Below are positions 1 through 7,711 of a stretch of DNA of 64,000 nucleotides, piece after piece. How positions within the stretch are numbered: the first letter of the stretch is position 1; each line of letters begins with the position of its first letter. Source of the stretch: Noviherbaspirillum humi (GTDB taxonomy: Bacteria > Pseudomonadota > Gammaproteobacteria > Burkholderiales > Burkholderiaceae_D); the NCBI RefSeq assembly GCF_900188095.1, contig NZ_FZOT01000007.1, positions 62,001-126,000 on the forward strand. Direction: 5' to 3'. Under the pieces are notes generated by a model. It was not told the origin of the DNA. It saw only the letters and a list, made by a program, of their open reading frames with translations, and did no database searches. A program made the position numbers and the translations under genes.

Positions 1-535
1 AACCGCGCCCGGGAGAATGACGTGCATATTCCATGTGTTGCAGTTCCTATCGACGGAAAACCGAACAGCTCGCAAAAATACGCCTGAAAGTTACAAAATT
101 ACTTTACCACAACATAAGAAAGTCGAACCAAGCATCGTTGGCCACCCTCAGCCGCATGCTTCAATGCGATGAATCGACACCGCTCTTTTCCGTCTTGCGG
201 TGAGCGGAGTACTGGCTCTCCGCCAAAGTGGAGACCTCATGGGGTTGAGCCGATTGCTTCAAAATTCAAAAGGTGCGGGCTTCCGATGGCGTAACTGCGT
301 GCTGCGTCGTATCGGTCTGCCATACCCGGTTCCAGACCATCGATTCAGGCTGAACGCAGCGCCCTCAAGCGATCAGCATGAATCGCTAAAAGCCATCCAA
401 GATAGACACAAACAGCCTTCCACTCCGTGAGTAAGAGAGCAAGGCGTTGTTTTATCGTGAGGCCGAACCCCGCCCTTTACAGGACGGATAGCCCAAAAAA
501 GAAAGTGGTCCAGGAGATTTCGTGTACGCCACGCC
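1..535. other. Window edge without a supportable gene
   Basis: The only open frames here are short, lack a convincing ribosome-binding site and resemble no family I recognise. The first 180 bases are comparatively AT-rich and may be promoter or intergenic sequence of a gene beyond the window edge. No hairpin terminator or tRNA-like fold was seen. Confidence 0.4.
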
Positions 536-808
536 TTAGCTGGTCGAGCGCTCCATCATGCTGCTCTCTGCGTTCGAAGAATCAAGCGCACAAGGCATCA
601 CCGAGGCGAGACGTGAACCGATCTCCGGATCGGTCAGGCCAAATTCCTGCCTTAAAATCTTGCGACAGCTGGCGATCTCATGATCCAGGCTATCAATCAG
701 GTTGGCAGCTTGCTCGTAGGCGAGCCGGTTCGCTGAACACTCGGAAAATCGCGCGAGTGTCTTCAGCATTCGAATCAATTGAGCCCTATCATCCACCCTG
801 TTTTCCAT
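536..808 (-). CDS. Small hypothetical protein (90 aa)
   Basis: Family not recognised. The ATG is preceded by AAGGATTCAATC, a good ribosome-binding site, which supports it being a real gene. The protein is soluble and predicted mostly helical, with a charged N-terminus (MENRVDDRAQLIRML) and no signal peptide or membrane segment. The composition (many Glu, Arg, Ser and two Cys) gives no functional hint. It stands alone: the next gene on the same strand starts over 1 kb upstream, with about 290 unannotated bases between. It could be a small regulatory or structural protein; no function is claimed. Confidence 0.5.
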   Translation of the reverse strand: MENRVDDRAQLIRMLKTLARFSECSANRLAYEQAANLIDSLDHEIASCRKILRQEFGLTDPEIGSRLASVMPCALDSSNAESSMMERSTS

Positions 809-1100
809 GATTGAATCCTTGTGATTGGAATCGGCTGCCGCTCCTGATTACTGTCTGTCAAGAAAATAACACAAGGGAAAAAACGCGTTAGAGGCGGCCG
901 GTTTTCCTTTGCGTTTCATCAAGCACCAACAATTCGCTGCTACCGGGCGGATGGTGCCAAGCTAAAGCGACTGCTTGACCGTAGGTGCAGGATCGAATGG
1001 TTGATGACCATGCGCGGTCGTGGAGTCCGCACTGCTGGCCGCGGCCGAGCCCAAGCGGATGACCGCAACGCCATGGAACCAGCTCAACATGCGCAATGGC

Positions 1101-1838
1101 TTAGGTATGAAGCATGGCCTTTCGTTGCCGCTCTACGTCAGTGATATAGCGATGAAGGGCTTTGGCCGAAGCGGAAGGAAACGCCACGAACGCAGCGCCT
1201 ATTCTCAGCTTCGTTGCGTCTTTCCGATCGGGCAGCGAAGTGATATGGCGAATCCGCGCGGAAGCCTGTATAAGACCTGATTTGGCCAGGGAAAATTGAA
1301 ATTCGATTTCGTCGCCAATCGCAATTTCACCTGCGAGGGCTGCGGGCAACGAAAAGCCGCACCCCTCCACGCTGACATCGTGCAGCAGCCAATTTTCCGC
1401 CAACTGCTTCGAAGCGTTTGCTACTGCGACGAACAATGGCTTGTTTATCGGGAGAGTGACCCGAAAACATTCACGACGCTGCAAGCGAAGCAATTGGGAT
1501 GGCAAGGGCACCTGGAAGGCCTCCAAGCCTTTCCATACCGTCCTTTGCGGCCTGCCGATGACGAACTTTGTCTTGATGCCATTCTGTATGCATTCAATAC
1601 TGGCCCTGTCACATTGTTCCAGGCGCTGATTTATCCGCTTTTCACCGCCAAGATCGAACGTCAGATGCTCTGGTGTCACTTCCAGCAGCACGGTCAACAG
1701 GAACTGGCGCCCTTCATCGAAGTACAGCGATACCGGCACGCGGGCACGAATCAAACATTCCAATTCACTGCGGACCACCTTCGGTCCAACTAACAGGTAA
1801 CGCTGCTCAATCTCTTTGTCGTCTAATGTAAGGTCCAT
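1101..1838 (-). CDS. ycgR: YcgR-like PilZ domain protein (c-di-GMP flagellar brake type)
   Basis: 245 aa, the usual size of YcgR. The N-terminal half (about residues 15-110) matches the YcgR-N/PilZN fold, and the C-terminal half is a PilZ domain. Both c-di-GMP signature motifs are present: RxxxR as RECFR at residues 122-126, and DxSxxG as DVSVEG at 154-159. Known members bind c-di-GMP and then slow the flagellar motor through the stator or switch complex. No flagellar gene is in this window, so the target is inferred. It sits near cellulose and pilus genes that are also c-di-GMP controlled. The ATG lacks a strong ribosome-binding site, so the start is moderately certain. A non-flagellar PilZ adaptor role is an alternative. 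Confidence 0.82.
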   Translation of the reverse strand: MDLTLDDKEIEQRYLLVGPKVVRSELECLIRARVPVSLYFDEGRQFLLTVLLEVTPEHLTFDLGGEKRINQRLEQCDRASIECIQNGIKTKFVIGRPQRTVWKGLEAFQVPLPSQLLRLQRRECFRVTLPINKPLFVAVANASKQLAENWLLHDVSVEGCGFSLPAALAGEIAIGDEIEFQFSLAKSGLIQASARIRHITSLPDRKDATKLRIGAAFVAFPSASAKALHRYITDVERQRKAMLHT

Positions 1839-2011
1839 TTTTCAGCTAGCCGGATTCGCGTTTCCGACATCCATGGAATCGCTTGAAGACACCACTATAC
1901 CCGCTGCGCCAACCTCCCATTCGCACACTTTTGCAAAACTCGAATCATCTCTTGTTTGGTGAGATCCCACCTGCACTCCCGCGAATCGGAGTACTCGCTG
2001 GCCAACATAGC

Positions 2012-2036
2012 AAAAAAGCCCGCGATTTCGCGGGCT
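2012..2036 (-). terminator. Rho-independent terminator of the PEP-CTERM gene
   Basis: Read on the minus strand, AAGCCCGCGA and TCGCGGGCTT form a GC-rich stem with a tiny loop, followed by a run of six T. It lies about 22 bases beyond the stop codon of the PEP-CTERM gene. Confidence 0.85.
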
Positions 2037-2058
2037 TCTGGATGGAGACATCAGCAGC

Positions 2059-2748
2059 TCATTGCGCTTTCTTGCGGCGTCTCGCGAGTGCCAGTGCGGC
2101 CACGCCCAAACCCAGGAGGGCGACGGAAGCCGGTTCAGGCACTGACGACTGAAGCATCTTGGTACCGATCGAACCTGAGTATCCGCCAGCTCCGTTGATA
2201 TAGATGCCACGCACATCGGCGGCAGTGTAGTAGCCGCCGGCAATAGCGCCATCGCTGGCGCTCGGTGTCACGAAAGAATCGGCGGTCAGTCCCACTGCCG
2301 AAAAATTGTAGACGGAGGTCATGCCGCCCGTAAAACGGTTGTTGCCAGCGGTACCATCCACAAAATTGATGTCGAACAGGCCCGCCTTGATAGCAGGGAT
2401 GCCGTTGGTTTGCGATGCGGTCGTAAAGCTTACGGCCTGATAACCACTGATGTAGGTCGCGGTCAGGTTAGCAATTTTTGAATCGACATTGAACAGCCAG
2501 TCATCAACATACTCGCCGGTTGCCAGCTTCGTGGTTGCATTGACGAGGTTATTCGTCATCACCAGCTGAACCAGGTCCTTCCCGATATCGGTGAACGACG
2601 CGGTGAGCCATGGCTTGACGTCGTTCGCCGACGGGGTCGTTCCATTGATGCCCTGATCGAGATTGAAAGTGACAACAGAGGCCTGAGCGGTACCGCTGCC
2701 TATCATCGCAGCCAATAGCGCACAAAAAAGAATGGATTTTTTAAACAT
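2059..2748 (-). CDS. PEP-CTERM sorting-domain exported protein
   Basis: 229 aa. The N-terminus is a Sec signal peptide (MFKKSILFCALLAAMIGSG, cleavage likely after TAQA). The C-terminus is a classic PEP-CTERM tail: VPEP at about residue 203, a hydrophobic helix (ASVALLGLGVAALALA) and the basic end RRRKK. In known systems this tail is recognised by exosortase EpsH, and the proteins take part in exopolysaccharide or floc formation. No exosortase gene lies in this window, so it must act in trans. The middle part is a Ser/Thr/Gly-rich beta-type domain without a recognisable enzyme motif. The start is supported by GGGGAAAA about 5 bases upstream. It is a stand-alone transcription unit with its own candidate promoter and a clear terminator. 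Confidence 0.88.
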   Translation of the reverse strand: MFKKSILFCALLAAMIGSGTAQASVVTFNLDQGINGTTPSANDVKPWLTASFTDIGKDLVQLVMTNNLVNATTKLATGEYVDDWLFNVDSKIANLTATYISGYQAVSFTTASQTNGIPAIKAGLFDINFVDGTAGNNRFTGGMTSVYNFSAVGLTADSFVTPSASDGAIAGGYYTAADVRGIYINGAGGYSGSIGTKMLQSSVPEPASVALLGLGVAALALARRRKKAQ

Positions 2749-2781
2749 GACTTTTTCCCCAGGAAGTTTTATTTATATGTC

Positions 2782-2795
2782 TTGAGATATATCAA
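2782..2795. promoter_or_regulatory. Fnr-like imperfect palindrome at the PEP-CTERM transcription start
   Basis: TTGAG-ATAT-ATCAA differs by one base from the Fnr/Anr consensus TTGAT-N4-ATCAA. It overlaps the predicted transcription start of the sigma-54 promoter next to it, a position from which a bound regulator would block transcription. Inferred only. Confidence 0.3.
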
Positions 2796-2810
2796 GCAAT
2801 TTGCGCGCCC
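2796..2810 (-). promoter_or_regulatory. Candidate sigma-54 (-24/-12) promoter of the PEP-CTERM gene
   Basis: On the minus strand, GGGCGCG-CAAA-TTGC fits the sigma-54 consensus TGGCACG-N4-TTGC, with the invariant GG and GC at the right spacing. It would start transcription near 2785, about 37 bases before the ATG. PEP-CTERM genes are known to be controlled by RpoN with PrsK/PrsR in several betaproteobacteria, which fits this assignment. Confidence 0.55.
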
Positions 2811-2863
2811 ATAATGTTTTACGATGCAATTCAATAGCTTAAGTGCGTTATTTCTGAATGCCC

Positions 2864-2885
2864 CGAAAAACCGTAAAGTTTTTCG
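2864..2885. promoter_or_regulatory. Inverted repeat, possible activator site upstream of the sigma-54 promoter
   Basis: CGAAAAAC and GTTTTTCG form a perfect 8-bp inverted repeat around a 6-base spacer. It is centred about 90 bases upstream of the predicted PEP-CTERM transcription start, the usual place for an enhancer-binding activator of sigma-54. It could instead be a weak hairpin behind the second bcsB gene. Confidence 0.35.
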
Positions 2886-3112
2886 ACAGGTTTCGGGCTT
2901 TGCAGATCGGGGAGCATCGACGCTCCGGCCTGCTCCACTGCGCAAGAATGCAGGGTTGTGCCCACTGGGCAGGAGTTCAGGATGTGACTCCTCCTCTTCG
3001 ATAGCCCCGTCATATGCCTTTGTGCAGCGCATTGCCCGTTTCGGCACCGCTCTTTCGGGCCGACGGCGCGGCCGAATCCGCTGCCTCCCTATCACAGCGT
3101 CGATGACATTTA

Positions 3113-5422
3113 TCACTCGCCACGAAGACGCTTGTCGGCGAGAAGCCGCAGCGACCGCCACAGCGCAAAGGCGAACACCAGCACCGCCAGCACTGACATC
3201 AGCGCCAGCAGCACGGGATGATCGGCGAAATGGAACCAGATGAAGTCCCAGATCGGCAGCGAACCCACGGTATAGGTGGGCCCAGCCACCAGGCTTTCCG
3301 TCTGACCGCCATGAAAAAGGGCGACGCTGCCATGCAGGGTATCGGCGATGCCATCGTTGGCGAGGGAATCGACGATGCCGGCGAGGTCTCCCTGCTCCAC
3401 CGCCGTCACTGCCACCACACTGTGGCCACGCGCCAGCGGCGACTCGAACTGCATCAGCGCCGCCAGCGGACCGTTGCCACGCAAATGCTTCTGCGCGGCG
3501 GCAGCCGCCGGGGCGATCGCATCGTTCCCCAACCAGGCGTTCGCCCGGTCGAGGACGGTGTAACCGGAAGATGGCTTCGCCACTCGCTGACCCGGACCGG
3601 ACAAGACCGCCGGCAGGTACTTCTGCCATTTGCGCAGCAGAGGATGATCGCTAGGGCCGATGATCAGCAGGTCGCGGTCCAGCAGTTCCTTCTCGTCGCC
3701 AGCCTTGACCACCGTTACATGGGTGGCCGGGTAGCCGGTGGAATCGCCCATGCGCCCGAGCAGGAACAGCATGACTTCCACATCCTCCGTGCGGATCTGG
3801 TCCGGCAGGACGATCGCGGTATTCGACAGGTCGGCGTAGCGCGAGAAGGGATAGCCCGCGGTGGCAAAGAAGCCCAGGTGAGGCAGTTCGGCGAAATGGC
3901 GGAAGCCGGAGAAATCGACCGTTGAATCGGGATCGATCATGGCGCGCGCATTGTCGATCTGCACGTCCCGGCAGGGCCCCGGCTTGTAGTAGCGGAACGC
4001 AAAACCATAGTCGAGCTGATTGCGTGTGCCGAGCTTGAAGGCGGGAATCATGACTTCGGTGTTCTCGCCGAACAGGGCCGCATCCAGCATGGGCAGCACC
4101 ACGCGCGCCGATTCGCCGCCCTGCCCGGTGGCACGCAGCAGCACGGACTGAAACTGCTCGCCATTGATGCGCATGTCCAGCATGGCATCGGTGCGCGGCG
4201 CCGGCGGCGTGTAACGGACCTTCAGGTTCATCGGCACGCCGCGGCTGCGCCAGGTAAACAGGTCGGGCGGCACGCGGAAGCTGATGGACACCGGTTCAGG
4301 CATGTGACCGCGAGCCTGAAGCTGCTGCGGCGAATCGATCAGCTCGCCGAATTTCATCGGCCGATCCTGGCGCACCCAGTTGGGCGCATCGTAGATTTCG
4401 CGCGGCGCCCGACGGTGGCCAGGCGTGACCCGCACATGCTCGCCGGAGAGCACCGCCGTGCCCAGGGTCAGGGCTTCGGCAGCCACGGCCAGGTCATTTC
4501 CGTCGCGTCCGGATATCAGGAGAAGCTTGGAGATGCCGTCAGCGGGATTGGACCGAATGGATAGCGCCGGCCCATCGAAAGCTGCTTCGCCACCCAGAAA
4601 GCCTGGACGGCTCGAATTGGTCGCGAATACGACGGCATGCCCCTTGGGCAGGTCGCCGAAGCGGACCGGGAACCGGGCGCCGCGCCAGGCGGCCAGTTTG
4701 CCGAACCAGGAGGCGGTGATTCCGGCAGCGCGCAGGCTGGCTAGATCGGGCTGCGGTGCGAATACGAAGGGCAGCGTCAAGCGCTCCGATTCACGCAACG
4801 AAAAGAAGGGGCGCGGCAGCGTCGCCAGATCGTTGGCCGTCGTTATCCGGTTCAAGACCAGGCGCAATTCGCTGCCGCGATGCAGATCTGCCCAGAGACT
4901 GCTATGCAAGGGATCTTCACATTCGGCGGTGTAGTGGCCGATGAAGTCGAGGGCGAGGCGATTGAAGTCCTTCAGGAGCGTCGGATCCAGTTCGACATCC
5001 TGAGTGAACTGCCGCCCGACGTTCTGCGCCGTGACCGGCACGCTGGCCACCGTCTCGTCATTGAGCAGGATTCGTATATGCGACTGACCGGGAATCAGCG
5101 CCGGCGAAAACTGCAGCCGCAGCCGCAGCGTCATCTTGCGCGGCACTTCGTCGGCACGCATCGAAAATTTGAGCGCGGGGCTCCCTTCGGCCGTCACCAA
5201 GCGCAAGGCGCTTTCCCGCTCCAGTCCCGGAAAGGCATAGGCGCGCTGCATTTCCGAGGAGGCGGGAAGGCCCGCAGCATCAGCGGACGATCGGGACTCA
5301 GCCGCTTGCGCCGCACCCGATTTGAAACACAGACAGGCGAGCGACAGGAGCAGCATGAGCGCCAACCGGAGCACGCCGCCAAGCGGCCGCAGAAGGCGGG
5401 AAAAAGAGGAAGGGAACGCCAT
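3113..5422 (-). CDS. bcsB2: Second BcsB-type cellulose synthase periplasmic subunit
   Basis: About 769 aa, the normal BcsB length. It has an N-terminal signal/membrane segment, paired carbohydrate-binding and flavodoxin-like domains in the periplasm, and one C-terminal membrane helix (about VLLALMSVLAVLVFAFALW) that would dock on BcsA. It is clearly homologous to the BcsB of the divergent operon. For example, both share ECEDPLH followed by SLWAD, the DPSTVDFSGF-type segment and the PGPCRD/GSCRD stretch. It is the last gene of the bcsEFG operon and has no bcsA beside it. The start is uncertain: ATG at 5422 lies two bases after the previous stop, and a GTG at 5431 would overlap it. It may form an alternative synthase complex or an oligomeric periplasmic crown; inferred. 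Confidence 0.85.
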   Translation of the reverse strand: MAFPSSFSRLLRPLGGVLRLALMLLLSLACLCFKSGAAQAAESRSSADAAGLPASSEMQRAYAFPGLERESALRLVTAEGSPALKFSMRADEVPRKMTLRLRLQFSPALIPGQSHIRILLNDETVASVPVTAQNVGRQFTQDVELDPTLLKDFNRLALDFIGHYTAECEDPLHSSLWADLHRGSELRLVLNRITTANDLATLPRPFFSLRESERLTLPFVFAPQPDLASLRAAGITASWFGKLAAWRGARFPVRFGDLPKGHAVVFATNSSRPGFLGGEAAFDGPALSIRSNPADGISKLLLISGRDGNDLAVAAEALTLGTAVLSGEHVRVTPGHRRAPREIYDAPNWVRQDRPMKFGELIDSPQQLQARGHMPEPVSISFRVPPDLFTWRSRGVPMNLKVRYTPPAPRTDAMLDMRINGEQFQSVLLRATGQGGESARVVLPMLDAALFGENTEVMIPAFKLGTRNQLDYGFAFRYYKPGPCRDVQIDNARAMIDPDSTVDFSGFRHFAELPHLGFFATAGYPFSRYADLSNTAIVLPDQIRTEDVEVMLFLLGRMGDSTGYPATHVTVVKAGDEKELLDRDLLIIGPSDHPLLRKWQKYLPAVLSGPGQRVAKPSSGYTVLDRANAWLGNDAIAPAAAAAQKHLRGNGPLAALMQFESPLARGHSVVAVTAVEQGDLAGIVDSLANDGIADTLHGSVALFHGGQTESLVAGPTYTVGSLPIWDFIWFHFADHPVLLALMSVLAVLVFAFALWRSLRLLADKRLRGE

Positions 5423-5424
5423 GC

Positions 5425-5883
5425 TCAGCACATCTGTTTCAGAACCGCCAGATAAGCCAGTTCCGGATGCTGTGCTTCACGCGGCGCGGCGGCGCGGACC
5501 AAGCCTTCCAGATCCGCGGGCCGCCGCGGGGCGGAGCGATTGCGGCCGTCGGTCCGGACGTCCAACACTTCTCCTTCAGCCCGCGCCTCGGAAAAATAGA
5601 TCGACTGCATCCAGGTCAATGACTTTTCGCGGCAATCCAGCATGAACAGGCGCTTCTCCGACGCCGGGCCACCGGGCAGCGGCGCCTTGAAAGAAAGCAG
5701 GCTCCAGAATTTCGCATGCCCTGCCTGGCGCGCGATCGTCGCGGCGTCGAGGTAGATGACTGCGCGCGCATCCTCGCCGAGCTGCATCCATTCGGACTTG
5801 GCTTCCGCCATATTGGACCAACCGGCCAGCGTGAAGAAGACTGCGGCAAGCCATCCGCCAGGCGTCGCAACGGTCCGTGTCAT
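5425..5883 (-). CDS. Periplasmic surface-adhesin-E-like protein in the bcsEFG operon
   Basis: 152 aa from the ATG that overlaps the bcsG stop (ATGA), which is preferred over an upstream start inside bcsG. A signal peptide (GGWLAAVFFTLAGWSNMAEA) with cleavage after AEA leaves a domain beginning SEWMQLGEDARAVIYLDAAT. The pattern W-x-x-(L/V)-x(5)-YLD and the central CREKS segment resemble the surface-adhesin protein E family. Such proteins are exported, and their biochemical role is mostly unknown. Its place between bcsG and the second bcsB, with overlapping genes, argues for a role in cellulose export or modification. Family assignment is by eye and moderate. Confidence 0.6.
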   Translation of the reverse strand: MTRTVATPGGWLAAVFFTLAGWSNMAEAKSEWMQLGEDARAVIYLDAATIARQAGHAKFWSLLSFKAPLPGGPASEKRLFMLDCREKSLTWMQSIYFSEARAEGEVLDVRTDGRNRSAPRRPADLEGLVRAAAPREAQHPELAYLAVLKQMC

Positions 5884-7538
5884 GGCTCGACCCGTCCGTA
5901 CTCTTTCCACTCGCCGGCGCCCTGTTTCATCAGATACCGGCCGCCGCGTTCGATCATGGCCGACGCCTCATTCTCGGCCACAAAAGGCGTGCTCGGCAGA
6001 GACTCCAGATAATCGGTTGCGGCGAAGCCGTTGCTGCCGTAGGGCGAGTTCCTCACCAAGCCGGCCAGAATGTGCGACATCGCCAGGTAGCTGACCGATT
6101 CATCGATGCGCGCCGCGCCGTCGCGCCGCTGTGCATCGGGACCGATCACGCGGATGCCGACCGGCACGCGGGTCACCAGCGGCGTCGGGATCTCGCGCAG
6201 CCCGGCGATCTGGAACTTGTCCCCGCGCAGGGCGGCGCCATGCTCGGGCACCACCACCACCACCGCGCGCCGGCCGCTGGCGCGGATCTGGTCCATGAAG
6301 GCGTTCAAGTCGTTGAGCAGCTTTTCCAGGCGCGGCTTGTAGCTGTCGCGGCTGCCCTGATTGGCGCCCGGACCGCTCACCACCTTGTTCCCGTCGTGCA
6401 GGCTGATGGTGTTGTAGAACAGCGCCACGCGCTGCGCCTCGGACTGACGCCGCTGATCGAACCAGCGCGCCAGCACGCCGTAGTCGTCGTAGATCGGCAG
6501 GTTGTCGAAGCCGCGCAGCGGCGCCGGCAAACCATTGATTGGCATCAGCGGCGCGCTCAGTCCCTGAGCTTTTACCTGCGCGAGGAATTCATCGAAGCGG
6601 CCATCGTGGTTCATGGCGAAGTTGGGTTCGAAGCCGGCTTGCTTCAGCGCCGGCATCAGATAGCAGCCCTCCGGAGCAGCCTGATACAGCGCCTGGTGCG
6701 ACTGCTGGCCGCAGGTGGCGCGGTTGATGCGGATCGCCGCCGGGCCGCTGTAGGACGCCGCCGAATTGAAATGGGTGAACAGGAAATCGAAGCTCGACCA
6801 CAGCGGATGCTTGTCCAGGCCGGCCATCTGCAAATCGTCCCAGGACAGGGAGCATATCTGCAGGATGATGATGTCGAAGGGCTTGTCGTCGGCTGCGCGC
6901 GGGAAGTTGACCCGGCGCTGGCTTTCGGCGGCATGGAAGGCTTGCAGCAGTTCATCGGGATTGCCGGCATTGCCGGCATTGCCAAGTGCCGCCGGGCTGG
7001 AGGCCGACGCGACCACCGCCTCCGACCCGCCTGTGCCATCCTTGCGCTGCAGCGCCGGCATGAGCGCCTGAACCAGCAGCGCGGCAAGGACCAGCACGCC
7101 GACGCGCAGGTAGCGATCGGCGATCAGGTAGAGCAGAAAGGCCACTCCCAGCGCCGCCAGCGTCGGCCAGTGCAGGAAACGGCCGGCGAGGTCGAGCAGG
7201 TAATTCGAACTGAAACTCGATACCAGCGCCGCCTGCGACAGCACCCGCGCCAGCGGCGGCAGCCAGGAATCGTAGTACAGCAGCGCGATGCCGAGCGGCA
7301 CCGCCGCCAACTTCCGCGCTCGCCGCAGGCGGGGCGAACGCAGCGGCAACAGAAGGAAGGCGGCGAATCCAAGGTTTTCCAGGGCGTGAAAACCGATCAG
7401 ATCGCGCCACACCAGCATCAGCTTGGCCAGAAAATAGAAGCTCCAGGCGCCCAGGGCCATGCGCGGCGCGTCCACCGGGGCAGCCGGCGCGGAGGCGTCG
7501 AGATTGCCGGGAGCCGTCGGCAAGTCGTCCCGCTTCAT
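5880..7538 (-). CDS. bcsG: Cellulose phosphoethanolamine transferase BcsG
   Basis: 552 aa, the family length. The N-terminal third holds several membrane helices (about residues 30-150). The C-terminal periplasmic part is an alkaline-phosphatase-superfamily domain. It is very close to E. coli BcsG, including CSLSWDDL, the SYSGPAAIR segment with the candidate nucleophilic serine, YNTISLHDGN and VVVVPEHG for metal binding. Known BcsG transfers phosphoethanolamine from phosphatidylethanolamine to cellulose. This predicts that the polymer made here is pEtN-cellulose. Its ATG overlaps the bcsF stop and its own stop overlaps the next gene, so translation is probably coupled. A short Asn-Ala-Gly repeat near residue 190 is a linker. 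Confidence 0.93.
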   Translation of the reverse strand: MKRDDLPTAPGNLDASAPAAPVDAPRMALGAWSFYFLAKLMLVWRDLIGFHALENLGFAAFLLLPLRSPRLRRARKLAAVPLGIALLYYDSWLPPLARVLSQAALVSSFSSNYLLDLAGRFLHWPTLAALGVAFLLYLIADRYLRVGVLVLAALLVQALMPALQRKDGTGGSEAVVASASSPAALGNAGNAGNPDELLQAFHAAESQRRVNFPRAADDKPFDIIILQICSLSWDDLQMAGLDKHPLWSSFDFLFTHFNSAASYSGPAAIRINRATCGQQSHQALYQAAPEGCYLMPALKQAGFEPNFAMNHDGRFDEFLAQVKAQGLSAPLMPINGLPAPLRGFDNLPIYDDYGVLARWFDQRRQSEAQRVALFYNTISLHDGNKVVSGPGANQGSRDSYKPRLEKLLNDLNAFMDQIRASGRRAVVVVVPEHGAALRGDKFQIAGLREIPTPLVTRVPVGIRVIGPDAQRRDGAARIDESVSYLAMSHILAGLVRNSPYGSNGFAATDYLESLPSTPFVAENEASAMIERGGRYLMKQGAGEWKEYGRVEP

Positions 7539-7711
7539 TGCTCGGCACTCTTTTCCGCAGGCCGGTTACGGTCTGGGTGCCAGGGTTTCAGCGGAGCCGG
7601 GCGCGAAAGGCGGCGGCGCCATCCGGCGAGGCAGGCATCCAGCCAATCGGCATGGCGCCAGCCGGCGAGCAAGCCGATGCAGAAAACGGCGAAAAGAAGG
7701 ATCAGGTTCAT
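7535..7711 (-). CDS. bcsF: Short membrane protein BcsF
   Basis: 58 aa. The ATG overlaps the bcsE stop and the stop overlaps the bcsG start, both as ATGA. The N-terminus is one membrane helix (MNLILLFAVFCIGLLAGW), followed by a basic cytoplasmic tail rich in Arg, Trp and Pro. Size, topology and position between bcsE and bcsG match BcsF. In E. coli, BcsF anchors BcsE at the membrane and links it to BcsG. It is easily missed by gene callers because of its length. Confidence 0.88.
   Translation of the reverse strand: MNLILLFAVFCIGLLAGWRHADWLDACLAGWRRRLSRPAPLKPWHPDRNRPAEKSAEQ

Noticed and set aside
200-810. Two overlapping short plus-strand frames near the left edge
   Set aside because: No ribosome-binding site or domain; the second is antisense to the better supported 90-aa gene.
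875-1100. Possible transposase fragment downstream of ycgR
   Set aside because: Translated frames show no catalytic motif or repeat ends.
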